Counted from the first letter of the stretch, positions 18,602 through 28,706 are shown. The stretch: DNA of 64,000 nucleotides from Actinospineispora eucalypti (GCA_014208095.1 JACHMT010000001.1:992001-1056000); one strand, 5' to 3'. Translations and numbers: made by a program. The notes: a model not told the origin generated them from the letters alone.

Positions 18602-20412
18602 TTCGGCGGGTCCACCAGAACCTGGTCGGCCGGCGGGGGGTTGATCTGCATCGCCTGGCCCCAACCCCGGTACCGGGTGTCGGTGACCGTGATGCTGTCC
18701 CCGTTCATGCGCAACTCCGATCGCACCCGCACCGGGCGCCCCCGTCCGTCCAACCAGAGCAGCACATCCCGGACCTGTTCGCCACCCTGCACGGCCTCCC
18801 AGAGGTATCGGCGGACCAGCGGCGAGGACTCCCGCTGTACGGCCATCGCCAGGTCCAGGCGGATGGTATAGCGGCGGGTCGGCACGCCTTCCAGGATGTC
18901 CTCGGCGGAGCCGGCGAGGCTCACCGCGTCGCCGTACTCGCTGAACCGGGCCGCCGGGTTGGCCAGTTCGCGCTGGCTGCGGATCTCCCGCGAGTAGGCG
19001 GCGATCACCGGGTCCGCGGAGTCGGGCGGCACCGCGATCCAGTTCTTCCCCGGCGGAATGCGCGCCGGGTTCGGCCAGCCGGACGCGGACACCCAGGCCT
19101 GCTGCGGTGTGATGATCATGACGATCGGCGCCGGCGTCGGGGTGGTGTCCAGCGCCGCCGTGCCGGCGGATCCCGGACCCCCCGGCGGCGGGGACGCGGG
19201 GGTGCTGGACGGCGAGGTGTGCGGTTCGACGGTGCGGCTGGTCAGCTGCGCGGACGGGCCGGCGCCGTCCAGCCGGACCGAGCCCTCGGTGGTGACCTTG
19301 AGCGGCTCGGCGCCGATCGCGGACCACTCGGAGGTGGTGGTCATCTGGTAGGAGCGGTCGCTGAGCAGCTGCGAGCTGATCTCCGCGCGCAGGTCGTCCA
19401 GCGTGCTGAAGTACGGCGGCGAGCCGGACCGGAACATGACCACCGCGCCGATCAGCAGCAGCGCGGCCGCCACGCAGCCGACCAGTGCGTAGCCCAGCCG
19501 GCGGGACCGCCGGGCCGAGGCCGGCGACGGGGGGTTGATGACCGTGGTGAGCTCGCCGGAGGCGGTCGCCTCGGTGACCGCCGGCGGTGGCCAGGCGGCC
19601 AGCGCGCCCAGCGAGGGCGCGCACCGGGAGACCAGCTGGGCCGCGCTGGGCCGCGACCACGGGTCCTTGGCCAGGCAGGGGATCAGTACCGGGCGCAGCC
19701 ATTCCGGCACCCGGCCCAGCTCGGGCTCGTCGTTGCTGATCTTCATCAGCATGGCGACCGGGCCGCTCATGTCCCCGAACGGCCCGCGTCCGGTGGTGGC
19801 GAAGGTGAGCACCCCGGCGAAGGAGAAGATGTCCGACGGCTCGCGGGCCGGTTCGCCCTGCGCCTGCTCCGGGGACATGTAGCCGGGTGGGCCGAGCACC
19901 GTGCCGGTGTGGGTCATCGGGGTGGCGTCGCCGGCCTGGGCGATGCCGAAGTCGATCAGGTAGGGGCCGTCCTCGGCCAGCACCACGTTGGACGGCTTCA
20001 GGTCACGGTGGGCCAGGCCCTTGGCGTGCAGCGCGGCCAGCGCCTCGGACAGCCGGCCGGCCAGCACCTGCACGGCGCGGGTGGGCAGCGGGCCGTTGCT
20101 GCGTACCGCCTGGTACAGCGTGGGGCCGGCGATGAACTCGGTGGCCAGCCAGGGCTGGCCCGCCGAGGCGTCCGCGTCGATCACCGAGGCCACCCACGGC
20201 CCGTTGGCCGAGCGGGCGGTCTCGATCTCCCGGTCGAACCGCTCGCGGAAGTGCGGGTCGGCGGCGTAACCCGGGTGGATCACCTTCACCGCCGCGAGCG
20301 CGCCCCGGGAGGTGCGGCCCAGGAACACCTGTCCCATGCCGCCCGAGCCGAGCCGGCCCAGCAGCCGGAACGGCCCCAGCCGCACCGGGTCGTCGCCCCG
20401 CAAGCGTTCCAT
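18598..20412 (-). CDS. Transmembrane Ser/Thr protein kinase with extracellular domain
   Basis: A 604-residue receptor-type kinase. The kinase domain (about 1-265) keeps GSGGMGQVFLG, the AVKVI Lys, HRDLKPSN and LIDFGIA. One membrane helix lies near 308-330 (LGYALVGCVAAALLLIGAVV). The outer domain (about 330-604) has a Ser/Pro-rich insertion and the AWVSAS, PGKNWIAV and PPADQV landmarks shared with the next gene. ATG 20412. A 93-bp gap with a hairpin repeat separates it from the STAND gene upstream, the only break in an otherwise overlapping minus-strand series. Ligand unknown. Confidence 0.93.
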   Translation of the reverse strand: MERLRGDDPVRLGPFRLLGRLGSGGMGQVFLGRTSRGALAAVKVIHPGYAADPHFRERFDREIETARSANGPWVASVIDADASAGQPWLATEFIAGPTLYQAVRSNGPLPTRAVQVLAGRLSEALAALHAKGLAHRDLKPSNVVLAEDGPYLIDFGIAQAGDATPMTHTGTVLGPPGYMSPEQAQGEPAREPSDIFSFAGVLTFATTGRGPFGDMSGPVAMLMKISNDEPELGRVPEWLRPVLIPCLAKDPWSRPSAAQLVSRCAPSLGALAAWPPPAVTEATASGELTTVINPPSPASARRSRRLGYALVGCVAAALLLIGAVVMFRSGSPPYFSTLDDLRAEISSQLLSDRSYQMTTTSEWSAIGAEPLKVTTEGSVRLDGAGPSAQLTSRTVEPHTSPSSTPASPPPGGPGSAGTAALDTTPTPAPIVMIITPQQAWVSASGWPNPARIPPGKNWIAVPPDSADPVIAAYSREIRSQRELANPAARFSEYGDAVSLAGSAEDILEGVPTRRYTIRLDLAMAVQRESSPLVRRYLWEAVQGGEQVRDVLLWLDGRGRPVRVRSELRMNGDSITVTDTRYRGWGQAMQINPPPADQVLVDPPK

Positions 20413-20468
20413 TCACCCGCCCTGCCCGCCTTACCGGCCAAAGCCTAGCGCGGCACGCGCTTGCCGAG

Positions 20469-20488
20469 CGTGCGCCCAGTTCGGCGCA
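20469..20488. repeat. Dispersed hairpin repeat (copy 4, variant stem)
   Basis: GTGCGCCCAGTTCGGCGCAC is a 7-bp stem with loop CAGTTC, a compensated variant of the hairpins at 3655 and 14152: the outer stem pair differs but pairing is kept. It sits in the gap between the kinase and the STAND gene, where it might affect mRNA stability. Confidence 0.6.
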
Positions 20489-20505
20489 CGCGGGTCATCT
20501 AGTGC

Positions 20506-23500
20506 TCATTGGCACGGAGGGTCAGTGTCCGCGCCGGGCGGCAGCACCTTTGTCTCGGCCGGGGTGAAGGGGCGATCCGCGACCGCGCAAAGCTTGTCCC
20601 GCCATGCTGACGCGGACAGCGGCACCTCCAGCCGCTGCTCGTCCAGGCCCAGCTCGAGCACCAGGGTCCGGCCCTCGCCGGTCATCCGCCCCGGCTTCAT
20701 CGGCGGGTCGATGGAGCCGGCCTCACCGCCGGTGTCCAGGTCCAGGAAGGTGACCGAGTTGTACATCCCGAGCTCGTTGCCGAACACCACCAGGTAGCCG
20801 TCCGGGTCGAACCCGGCCAGCTCGCCGGCGTTCGGGGCCGGGATCGGCGGCCCGGCCGGCACCGTGTCGTCCACGTTCCACAGTCGCACCGCCCGGTCCT
20901 TGGTGAGCACCGCCAACCGGTCACCGGATCGGTCGAAGACGGCCACGTCCGCCCCCTTGCGGGCCAGCTCGGGGTTGATCTCGGCCGGTAGGGTGGCCAG
21001 CTTGCGGCCCTCGGGCACGTTCCACACCTGCACCGACATGTCGCGGGTGAGCACCGCGACCTGCCCGGGGTGACCGGGGCGCGCCCAGATCTGGGGCGTG
21101 ATCCCGGCCGGGGCGTTGGTCGGGCCGGCGGGTTCCAGCGGTACCGGTGCGCCGTCCGGCTTGCCGGTCGCCGGGTCCCACGCGGTCAGCACGCCGTCGT
21201 TCAGCGCCAACAGCCGTCCGCCGTCCGCCTCGGACTGCACGTCCAGCACGAAACCCCGGGACGGCGCGGACGGGGGCGGCAGGTCCGGTGACCTGGCCGG
21301 CAGCCGGAAACGGCTGACCGGGCGCAGCTCGGGCAGGGCGTAGGCGGTGGCCTCGACGGTGCGGTCCTGCTGCCCGGTGACCGTCCACACGCGTGCGCCG
21401 TCGAACCCGGCCACCGTGGTACGCGGCGGCAGGTCGTGCACCGCGCCGAGCTCGCGACCGGTGGCCCTGTCCCGCACGGTGAGGTCCGAGCCGGAGCGGT
21501 TCACCCGGAGGTTCGCCGTGGTGTCCAGGTAGTCGCCCTGGCCCAGCTGGTCCGCGCCGACCGACGGCTCGGTACTCAGCCGCAGCACCGAGGTGCCGAC
21601 CCCGAGCAGCAGCGAAGGGCGCCCGTCCACGGTGACCACGCCGGGCACCCTGAGGTCGGCGAAGGCCGCCGTCGAGGTGAGGCCCAAGCTGGTCGGCCGC
21701 AGGTGGGGCAGCGTGGTCTCGCGGACCTCGCCGGTCTGCAGGTTGGTCAGCGTGATCACGCTGCCGTGGTCGCCGTCCAGCGTGTTCCGGGTGCTGATCA
21801 GCCAGCCCTGGTCCGAGGACAGCACGACCGAGTAGCAGCTGCCGCCGCGCAGCCCGATCCGCCGGGGCGGGTCCGGCGAGCCGATCACGCTGGTGGCGAA
21901 GATGTTCGTCGCGTTCGGACCCGAGCTGTCCGGGTCGCAGGTGAGCAGCCGGGAGCCGGAGACGACGGCCAGCTTCGGCTGCTCGCCGAGGTCGGATCCG
22001 TCGACGAGGGAGCGCAGCGTCTGGCGGTCGGCCGGCCGGTCGGGGGTGGGGCGGGTCCGCACGCCGGCCACCTTGGGGTCCAGGGTGAGCTGTACGTCGG
22101 GCCGGTCCGCCTCGGCCAACGGGCCGAGCCCGTGTGCCACCAGCTCTCCGGTGCGCATGTCCTTGATCACCAGGCGCAGCTGCCCGGGTGCGTCGCGCAC
22201 CAGTGCGGCCAGCCGCTGGCCGTCCGGCGAGTAGCGCAGGCCGAACACGGTGTCCGGCGGCCCCACCCCGGGTCCGGGCAACGGCCGGGCCGGTGCCTCC
22301 GGGTTCGTCAGCTCGTACGCCAGTATGGCCCCGTCCGGGGCGACCCCGACCAGCTCCCGGCCGTCCGGGCTGACCGCCAGCTTGCTCTTCGGCAGGTTCG
22401 TGACCTGCCGGTAGCGGGGCGCGGTGCCGTTCACCCCGGAGAGGACGCCCAGGTCGGTGCCGGCCTGCACCAGCGCGATGTCCCCCCGGACCGGCGCGGA
22501 GTCGATCGGCGCCGAGGTGAGGTTCGGCAGCACCGCATCCACGGAGCGCATCGCCAGGTAGGCCCGCGCCAGCGCGGTGCGGGCCCGCGGGTTCCTCGGG
22601 TCGGACCGGTAGGCGGCCAACGCCAGCTGGGTGCCGGCCACGGGGTCGTCCGGCAACCGGGCCAGCGCGGCCCGGCCGATGCTGTCCGCGTTCGCGGCGG
22701 CCAGCCGGGTGGCGATCTGGTTGGAGTTGTACACGGTGACCGTGCCGAGCACGGCGGCGCCCAGGGACAGCACGGCCAGCGCGGCCGCCACCACTCGCCA
22801 CCGGCGTACCTCCCGGCGCTGCCGCGCGGTGCTCCGGCGCACGTAGTCCAGGTCCGCCGGCGTCAGGTCGGCCCGGCGGGCGGACAGCCACTCGGTGGCG
22901 GTGGCCAGCGCGGTGCCGCGCAGCAGCGCGCCGTGCTCCTTGCTCGCCGCCTCCCAGCGTTGCCGGTTCGCGCCGAGCTGCTCCCGCCAGGACAGGAAGT
23001 CGCGGTCCTCGGCCAGCCAGTCGCGCAGCCGGGGCCAGTGGTCGATCAGCGCCTGGTGCGCCAGCTCGACCAGCTCGCCGCCGGGCGGTCCACCGACGAC
23101 CAGCAGCCGGTCCCTGGCCAGGCCCGGAACCAGCTCGTTCTGGGCCGGCGGCAGCTGGTTGAGCGGCACCGCACGGCGGGCGAACCGGTCGCCGTGCAGC
23201 AGCTGGTCCGGGCGGGCCAGCGCGGTGCACAGCCGGCGCACCTCGGCGCGCGCCGGTTCGGGCAGCCGGGCGATCACCCGTTCCGCGTGCTGGGCCACCG
23301 CGCCGGCCACCCCTCCGGCGGCCCGGTAGGCGTCCAGCGTCAGGTAGCCGCCCTCGCGGCGCTCCCACAGGTCCGCGAGCAGCGCGGCGACCAGGGGCAG
23401 CTGTCCCGGCTCGGTGCCCGCGTCGTCCAGCAGCCGTTCCACCAGGCCTTCCTCGAAGCCCAGCCCGGGTGGTTGGTCCGCCGGCCGGACGATGGCCTGG

Positions 23501-24624
23501 CGCAGCTGGTCACGGTCCAGCGGGGCGAGCAGCAGCGTGCCCGCCTCCAGCGTGCCGGCCAGCTCGGGGGTGAGCAGCTCGTCCAGCGCGGCCCAGCGCA
23601 GGGTCAGCGCGGCCCGCACCCGGCCGTTCCCGGTGAGCCGGACGATCCGGTCCAGCAGCGCGCGGGCGGCCCGAGGGTCTACCGAGGCCAGTTCCTCGAA
23701 CTGGTCGACGACCAGCAGCGTCGGACCGGCGCCCGAGGCGAAGGCCAGTACCTCGTCCGGCCGCACCCCGGGCAGCGCCCGCAGCTCGATGATCCGGGTG
23801 CCCTCGGCGCGCAGCCGGGGCACCAGCCCGGCGCGCAGCAGGGAGGACTTGCCCGCGCCGGACGGCCCGGCCACCGCGACCACCGGCAGCCGCCGGCTGG
23901 CCGCGACCAGCCGCTCGATGTCGGCGTCCCGGCCGAAGAACCGCCCGGCCTGAGCCTCGTCGAACGCCCGCAGTCCCCGGTACGGCGAGGGCAGCGACTC
24001 CGGATCGAACCCGAGCACCTCCGCGATCGGCATCAGCCGGGCCGGGTGCCCCGGCGGGCCGGGCACGGTCATGCCGATCACCGCGCCGGCCGCCGTGTCC
24101 CACACCGGCGTGCCGGCGAACCGCGCGGAGACCGGCTGTTCCCCGGGCGCGCTGCGCAGCAGCCCCAGCCGGCCGTTGCCTCCGACCGGCTGGAACTCGC
24201 CGGTCGACCACACCCCGTCGATGAGGCCGGCGGGGAAGCCGAGCACCGAGAAACCCCGCCGGACCAGTGAGTCCGCCCGGCGCAGCGGCGGCATCCGGAC
24301 CCCGGCGGGCGCGGGCGCGGTGAGCCGCAGCAGCGCGCCGTCGCCGGTGCCGTCCGCGCGCGGTGGTGTCCATCGTTCGACGCGCGCGCTCAGCCGGGCC
24401 CCCGACCCGTTCCTGACCAGCGGGAAGTCCAGCCACACCGCGCCGGTTGGTGGCGCGGGGGAGGCCGGGTCGGTGCCCAGCGCATCCGCGACCACCCGCG
24501 CGCAGGTGGCCACCCGGTCCGGGCCGACCAGGAACGCGCCGCCGACCACCTCCCGGGTGCCGAGCCACACCCGCGCCGCCGCACCGGCGACGGCGGCCGC
24601 GTCCCGGTTCGCCACGGCGGTCAT
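20506..24624 (-). CDS. Pseudo-trypsin - nSTAND1 NTPase - WD40-like giant protein
   Basis: 1372 residues. The N-terminal trypsin-like domain (about 1-205) has lost catalytic residues: the His position reads TCAR (Arg43) and the Ser position reads RFAGTP (Ala170), while the Asp (95) remains. PYRGLRAF then opens an nSTAND1 NTPase with Walker A GPSGAGKS (253-260), Walker B LLVVDQFEEL and a helical arm. One membrane helix (AALAVLSLGAAVLGTVTVY) follows, then a WD40-like propeller region (SPDGRELVGV, YSPDGQRLAAL, FDRSGDRLAVL). The ATG overlaps the stop of its active-site-intact paralogue upstream. Role inferred as a signalling or conflict-type switch. Confidence 0.9.
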   Translation of the reverse strand: MTAVANRDAAAVAGAAARVWLGTREVVGGAFLVGPDRVATCARVVADALGTDPASPAPPTGAVWLDFPLVRNGSGARLSARVERWTPPRADGTGDGALLRLTAPAPAGVRMPPLRRADSLVRRGFSVLGFPAGLIDGVWSTGEFQPVGGNGRLGLLRSAPGEQPVSARFAGTPVWDTAAGAVIGMTVPGPPGHPARLMPIAEVLGFDPESLPSPYRGLRAFDEAQAGRFFGRDADIERLVAASRRLPVVAVAGPSGAGKSSLLRAGLVPRLRAEGTRIIELRALPGVRPDEVLAFASGAGPTLLVVDQFEELASVDPRAARALLDRIVRLTGNGRVRAALTLRWAALDELLTPELAGTLEAGTLLLAPLDRDQLRQAIVRPADQPPGLGFEEGLVERLLDDAGTEPGQLPLVAALLADLWERREGGYLTLDAYRAAGGVAGAVAQHAERVIARLPEPARAEVRRLCTALARPDQLLHGDRFARRAVPLNQLPPAQNELVPGLARDRLLVVGGPPGGELVELAHQALIDHWPRLRDWLAEDRDFLSWREQLGANRQRWEAASKEHGALLRGTALATATEWLSARRADLTPADLDYVRRSTARQRREVRRWRVVAAALAVLSLGAAVLGTVTVYNSNQIATRLAAANADSIGRAALARLPDDPVAGTQLALAAYRSDPRNPRARTALARAYLAMRSVDAVLPNLTSAPIDSAPVRGDIALVQAGTDLGVLSGVNGTAPRYRQVTNLPKSKLAVSPDGRELVGVAPDGAILAYELTNPEAPARPLPGPGVGPPDTVFGLRYSPDGQRLAALVRDAPGQLRLVIKDMRTGELVAHGLGPLAEADRPDVQLTLDPKVAGVRTRPTPDRPADRQTLRSLVDGSDLGEQPKLAVVSGSRLLTCDPDSSGPNATNIFATSVIGSPDPPRRIGLRGGSCYSVVLSSDQGWLISTRNTLDGDHGSVITLTNLQTGEVRETTLPHLRPTSLGLTSTAAFADLRVPGVVTVDGRPSLLLGVGTSVLRLSTEPSVGADQLGQGDYLDTTANLRVNRSGSDLTVRDRATGRELGAVHDLPPRTTVAGFDGARVWTVTGQQDRTVEATAYALPELRPVSRFRLPARSPDLPPPSAPSRGFVLDVQSEADGGRLLALNDGVLTAWDPATGKPDGAPVPLEPAGPTNAPAGITPQIWARPGHPGQVAVLTRDMSVQVWNVPEGRKLATLPAEINPELARKGADVAVFDRSGDRLAVLTKDRAVRLWNVDDTVPAGPPIPAPNAGELAGFDPDGYLVVFGNELGMYNSVTFLDLDTGGEAGSIDPPMKPGRMTGEGRTLVLELGLDEQRLEVPLSASAWRDKLCAVADRPFTPAETKVLPPGADTDPPCQ

Positions 24625-27600
24625 GAGCACGGCCGGTCGATGTCGGTTCCATCCGGCAGCAGGGCCCGCTCGGCCTCGGTGAACGGCCGGTCCGCGACCG
24701 CGCAGAGCCGGTCGCGCCAGGCCGGCGCGGTGACCGACAGCTGGCCGGGCTGAGTGGAGACGCTGCCGGTCAGACCCTGGACGGACAGCCGGATCTGACG
24801 CCCGTCCTCGGTGCTGCTCGTGCTGGGCAACCCGGCCAGCATCATCGACCCCGCCTCGCGGCCGGTGGCCAGGTCCAGGAAGGACATCCGGCGGTCGGAA
24901 TAGGACCAGGTGAGCAGGTGACCGTCGTCGTCGACGCCGTAGATGCTCTGGTCGGGCGCCGGGAGGGCCGGCCGGGCCAGCCCGATGGGCGACAGGTTCC
25001 ACACCTCCAGGGTTCGGGTGTCGGTCTGCACCACTATCTGGTCGCCGGAAGGGTCGAACAGGGCCACGCAGCCGCACCGGGCCGGCACGGTGCCGATGAT
25101 CTTCGCGGTGTTCAGGTCCCACAGCTGGATGGACATGTCGTTGGTCAGGATGGCCACCTGGTCGGGGTGCTTCGGCCGGGACATCGCGCTGGTGAACAGG
25201 CTGGCGAACCGGATCGCCTTGGGGTCGGTGGCCAGTTGGATCGGATTGCCCACCGGCGCACCGGTGGTCCGGTCGAACGTGTACAACCAGCCGCCGTTGG
25301 CGACCAGTAGCCGGTTGCTGTCCGGCACCGGCGAGACCTGGATGCGTTTGTGCAGCGGGCTGGTGGTCGGCTCGCGTGGGGAGGTGCCGTCCGGGTGCCG
25401 GTCCGGGACCTCCACCGAGGTGATCCGGCGCAGGTCGGGCAGCTGGTAGCGGGTCATCACCCAGCTGTGGTCCTTGGGGTCGACGGTCCAGATGGAGTCA
25501 CCGTCGATCTCGGGGTCGTAGAAGTTGGCGTCCAGTCCGTCGATCTGCCCGAGTCGCCGCCCGGTTTCCCGGTCCACCACCGCGACCCCGTTGTGGTACA
25601 TGGCCAGCACCAGCGAGTCGGAAAGGCTGACCGCCTCCCGCCGGGGCGGTTCGGCCCGGTCCGGCGCGGCCGTCGTGCGCAGCCGCAGCAACGCGCCGCC
25701 CTGGGCCAACAGCACCGACGTGCGGCCACCCGAGGAGACCACCGCCAGATCTGAGCTGGGCCGGAAGACCGGTGTACTGGAGGGCTGGCCCGGGTTGACC
25801 GATCGGGGCGCGAGCACGTCCCGGGCCTCGCCGGTGGCGATGTTGGTCAGCCGCAGCGTCGTGTAGTCCGCCCCGGGAAGGCCCGCCGAGACGTCGTCCA
25901 CCAGCCACCCGCCGTCGCCGGAGCGCAGCCGCCACGCGCCGCAGCCCGACTCGGCGGGTTGGGTCCGGGGCGTGCCGGTGCCGCCCAGCGGGGTGATCGC
26001 CAGGGTCTGGTAGTCGGCGCAGGACACCGCGAACGCGCCCGAACCGGCCACCAGCGCCCCGTCCGGCAGGGTGGCCACCTCGGAGCCGTCGGTCAGCGAG
26101 CGGAGCACCAGCCGGGAGCCCTGGCGGTCCTGCGACCCGTACCGCACCAGCGCCCGGTCCGGGTCGGCGGTCGGCCACGCCGCCGTGGCCTCCGGGGGCA
26201 GCTGGCCGAGCCGCCCGGGCAGCTCGGCGCCGGTGCGCACGTCCCAGGTGCGCACCTCGAACCCGCCCGCCCCGGTCTGCACGACGGCCTGCAGGCGGTC
26301 CCCGGCCGGCGTGAACAGCGGCTGCAGCACGCGCGACCCGCCGGCGATGGTCCTGGGTCCGGCGTTCCCGGTCAGCTCGCGCACCCGCAGGCCGACGCCG
26401 CCCGGCCCCGGGTAGGCGAGCAGCCGGCCGTCCGGGCTGAGCGTGACGGCCTGGTCGCCCGGGACGTCGGGCAGCTCGGAGTGTCGAGGGGTTGGCCCGG
26501 CTAGGCCGGTGACCAGCACCGGGTGCGGCGTGGTCTGCAGGACGGCGGTGTCCCCGGCGGCCAGCAGCGCGTTCACCGGGTTGGCGGTCAGGCCGGCCAG
26601 CTCCAGGTCCACCGACCCGAACGCCAGGTAGGAGCGGGCCAGGGCGGTGCGGGCCTGGGCGTTGTCCGGGTCGGAACGCCAGGCGGCGAGCGCCAGCTGG
26701 GCGGCCAGCGCCGGGTCGGTCGCCGCGCGCGCCTGCGACTGGAGGCCCAGGGTCTCCGCGTTGGCGGTGGCCAGCTGGCCGGCCAGCACCTGGCGGCGGT
26801 TCACCGCGTACACCGACAGCGTCGCCGCGAGCAGCGCCAGCACGGCCAGGCCGGCGGTGACCGCGCGCCACCGCCGCACCTCGCGGCGCTGCCGGGCGCG
26901 GCCCCGGCGGACGAAGTCCCGGTCCACCTCGGAAACCTCGTCGCCCCGGCTCGCGGTCCACTCGATGGCGGCGGCCAACGCGGTGCCGCGCGGCAGCGCG
27001 CCGTCGTCGCGCGCGGTGGCCTCCCACTGCTTGCGCTGCTCCTGCACCCGGGCCCGCCAGGAGAGGAACTCCCGGTCGTCGGTCAGCCAGTCGCGCAGCC
27101 GGGGCCAGTGGTCGATCAGCGCCTGGTGGGCCAGCTCGACCACGTCCCCGTCGGCCACCAGCAGCCGCCCGGCCACCAGCGGCCCGACCAGCGCGCGCTG
27201 CTCGGCGGGCAGCTCGGCCAGTGACACCGGGCGACGGGTGAACCGTCCGGTGGCGTCCGGCCGGGCCAGCGAGGTGAACAGCCTCCGGAGGGGGTCGGGG
27301 TGGGTCTCGATCGACTCGAGCACCCGCTCCGCGTGCTGGCGCAGCGCCCCGGCCACCCCACCGGCGTCGGCGTAGCCGCGCAGCGTCAGGTAGCCGCCCT
27401 CGCGGCGTTCCCACAGGTCCGCGAGCAGCGACTCCACCAGCGGCAGCTGGCCCGGCTCGGTTCCCGCGTCGTCCAGGATGCGCTCCACCAGCCCGGGTTC
27501 GAAGGCCAGCCCGGGCGCCCCTTCCGCCGGCCGCACGATCGCCTCGCGCAGCCGCGCCCGGTCCAACGGGGCGACGAGTACGGTGCCCGCCTCCAGGGTC

Positions 27601-28679
27601 CGCGCCAGCCGCGGGGTGAGCAGCTCGTCCAGCGCGGCCCAGCGCATGGTCAGCACGGCACGGGTGCCTTGCGCGACGACCCGCTCCAGCAGCCGACGCG
27701 CGCCGGCCGGGTCGGCGCCGGCCAGCTCCTCGAACTGGTCCAGCAGCAGTACCTGGTTGCCGTTCGCACGGGGTTCGGGATCGCCCGGCCGCAGGTCCAC
27801 GATCTCGGCTCCACCGGCCCGCAGCCGGGGCAGCAGCCCGGCCCGGACCAGCGACGACTTGCCCACCCCGGACGGCCCGGCCACCGCGACGACGGGTTGC
27901 CGGGCGACCGCGTCGACCAGCCGCTCGATCTCCGCGTCCCGGCCGTGGAAGGCGTGCGCGTGCTCCTCGCCGAACGGGCGCAGCCCCCGGTAGGGGCAGG
28001 GCAGCAGCTCCGGGTCCTGCCCGAGCACCTGATCGATCGGGATCAGGTAGGCGGTGGTGGTGTCGCCCCGGTCGGCGGCCACCGTCATGCCGACCACCGC
28101 GCCGGACTCCACGTGCCACACCGGCGCGCCGGAGAAGCCGCCTTCGATGCGCCGTTCGCCCGGTGTGCTCTGCAGCTGGAACCAGCGGGTGCCCTGCTCA
28201 CCCCGGATCAGGCCGGTGGACCACACCCCGTGGGTCCCGCCGTCCGGGAAGCCCAGCACCCAGAAGCCCTGCCCCCACAGCTGTTCGATCCGGCGCAGCG
28301 GGGGCATGCGGGCCGCTTCCGGGGCGTCACCCCGGCGAAGCCGCAGCAGGGCGAGGTCACCCGAGCCGTCCTCGGCGATCGGGGTCCAGCCCGCCACCTG
28401 TGCGGTGGTCCTTACCGGCGCGCCTTCCTCGTCCCTGATCAGCGGGAAGTCCAGGTGGACCGGCGCCGTCGGTGCCGCCGGCGAGTACGGATCGCCGCCC
28501 AGCGCGTCGGCCACCACGTGGGCGCAGGTGGCCACCAGGTCGGTACCCACCAGGAATGCGCCGCCGACCGCTTCGCGCCCGTCCGCCAGCACCCGCAGCA
28601 CCGCACCCGCGACGACGAGATCGTCCCGTTGCGCGCCTGTCATCTCGAGCGGTCCCCCATCCGCCGACCCGGCAGCCAT
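24621..28679 (-). CDS. Trypsin-like protease - nSTAND1 NTPase - WD40-like giant protein
   Basis: 1352 residues, collinear with its downstream paralogue. The protease triad is complete: TCAHV (His54), GDLALLRL (Asp108), GFSGAP (Ser183). PYRGLRPF starts the nSTAND1 domain with Walker A GPSGVGKSS and Walker B LLLDQFEEL, then a membrane helix (AGLAVLALLAATLSVYAV) and a WD40-like region (LSPDGRLLAYPG, FDPSGDQIVVQ). It starts at ATG 28679, 27 bp from the divergent sigma gene; ATG 28643 is an alternative. STAND proteins act as nucleotide-driven switches; a protease effector coupled to a propeller sensor is a pattern known from bacterial conflict systems. Target unknown. Confidence 0.92.
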   Translation of the reverse strand: MAAGSADGGPLEMTGAQRDDLVVAGAVLRVLADGREAVGGAFLVGTDLVATCAHVVADALGGDPYSPAAPTAPVHLDFPLIRDEEGAPVRTTAQVAGWTPIAEDGSGDLALLRLRRGDAPEAARMPPLRRIEQLWGQGFWVLGFPDGGTHGVWSTGLIRGEQGTRWFQLQSTPGERRIEGGFSGAPVWHVESGAVVGMTVAADRGDTTTAYLIPIDQVLGQDPELLPCPYRGLRPFGEEHAHAFHGRDAEIERLVDAVARQPVVAVAGPSGVGKSSLVRAGLLPRLRAGGAEIVDLRPGDPEPRANGNQVLLLDQFEELAGADPAGARRLLERVVAQGTRAVLTMRWAALDELLTPRLARTLEAGTVLVAPLDRARLREAIVRPAEGAPGLAFEPGLVERILDDAGTEPGQLPLVESLLADLWERREGGYLTLRGYADAGGVAGALRQHAERVLESIETHPDPLRRLFTSLARPDATGRFTRRPVSLAELPAEQRALVGPLVAGRLLVADGDVVELAHQALIDHWPRLRDWLTDDREFLSWRARVQEQRKQWEATARDDGALPRGTALAAAIEWTASRGDEVSEVDRDFVRRGRARQRREVRRWRAVTAGLAVLALLAATLSVYAVNRRQVLAGQLATANAETLGLQSQARAATDPALAAQLALAAWRSDPDNAQARTALARSYLAFGSVDLELAGLTANPVNALLAAGDTAVLQTTPHPVLVTGLAGPTPRHSELPDVPGDQAVTLSPDGRLLAYPGPGGVGLRVRELTGNAGPRTIAGGSRVLQPLFTPAGDRLQAVVQTGAGGFEVRTWDVRTGAELPGRLGQLPPEATAAWPTADPDRALVRYGSQDRQGSRLVLRSLTDGSEVATLPDGALVAGSGAFAVSCADYQTLAITPLGGTGTPRTQPAESGCGAWRLRSGDGGWLVDDVSAGLPGADYTTLRLTNIATGEARDVLAPRSVNPGQPSSTPVFRPSSDLAVVSSGGRTSVLLAQGGALLRLRTTAAPDRAEPPRREAVSLSDSLVLAMYHNGVAVVDRETGRRLGQIDGLDANFYDPEIDGDSIWTVDPKDHSWVMTRYQLPDLRRITSVEVPDRHPDGTSPREPTTSPLHKRIQVSPVPDSNRLLVANGGWLYTFDRTTGAPVGNPIQLATDPKAIRFASLFTSAMSRPKHPDQVAILTNDMSIQLWDLNTAKIIGTVPARCGCVALFDPSGDQIVVQTDTRTLEVWNLSPIGLARPALPAPDQSIYGVDDDGHLLTWSYSDRRMSFLDLATGREAGSMMLAGLPSTSSTEDGRQIRLSVQGLTGSVSTQPGQLSVTAPAWRDRLCAVADRPFTEAERALLPDGTDIDRPCS

Positions 28680-28706
28680 AATGACATCAGGGGAGGGGTC
28701 CTAACC

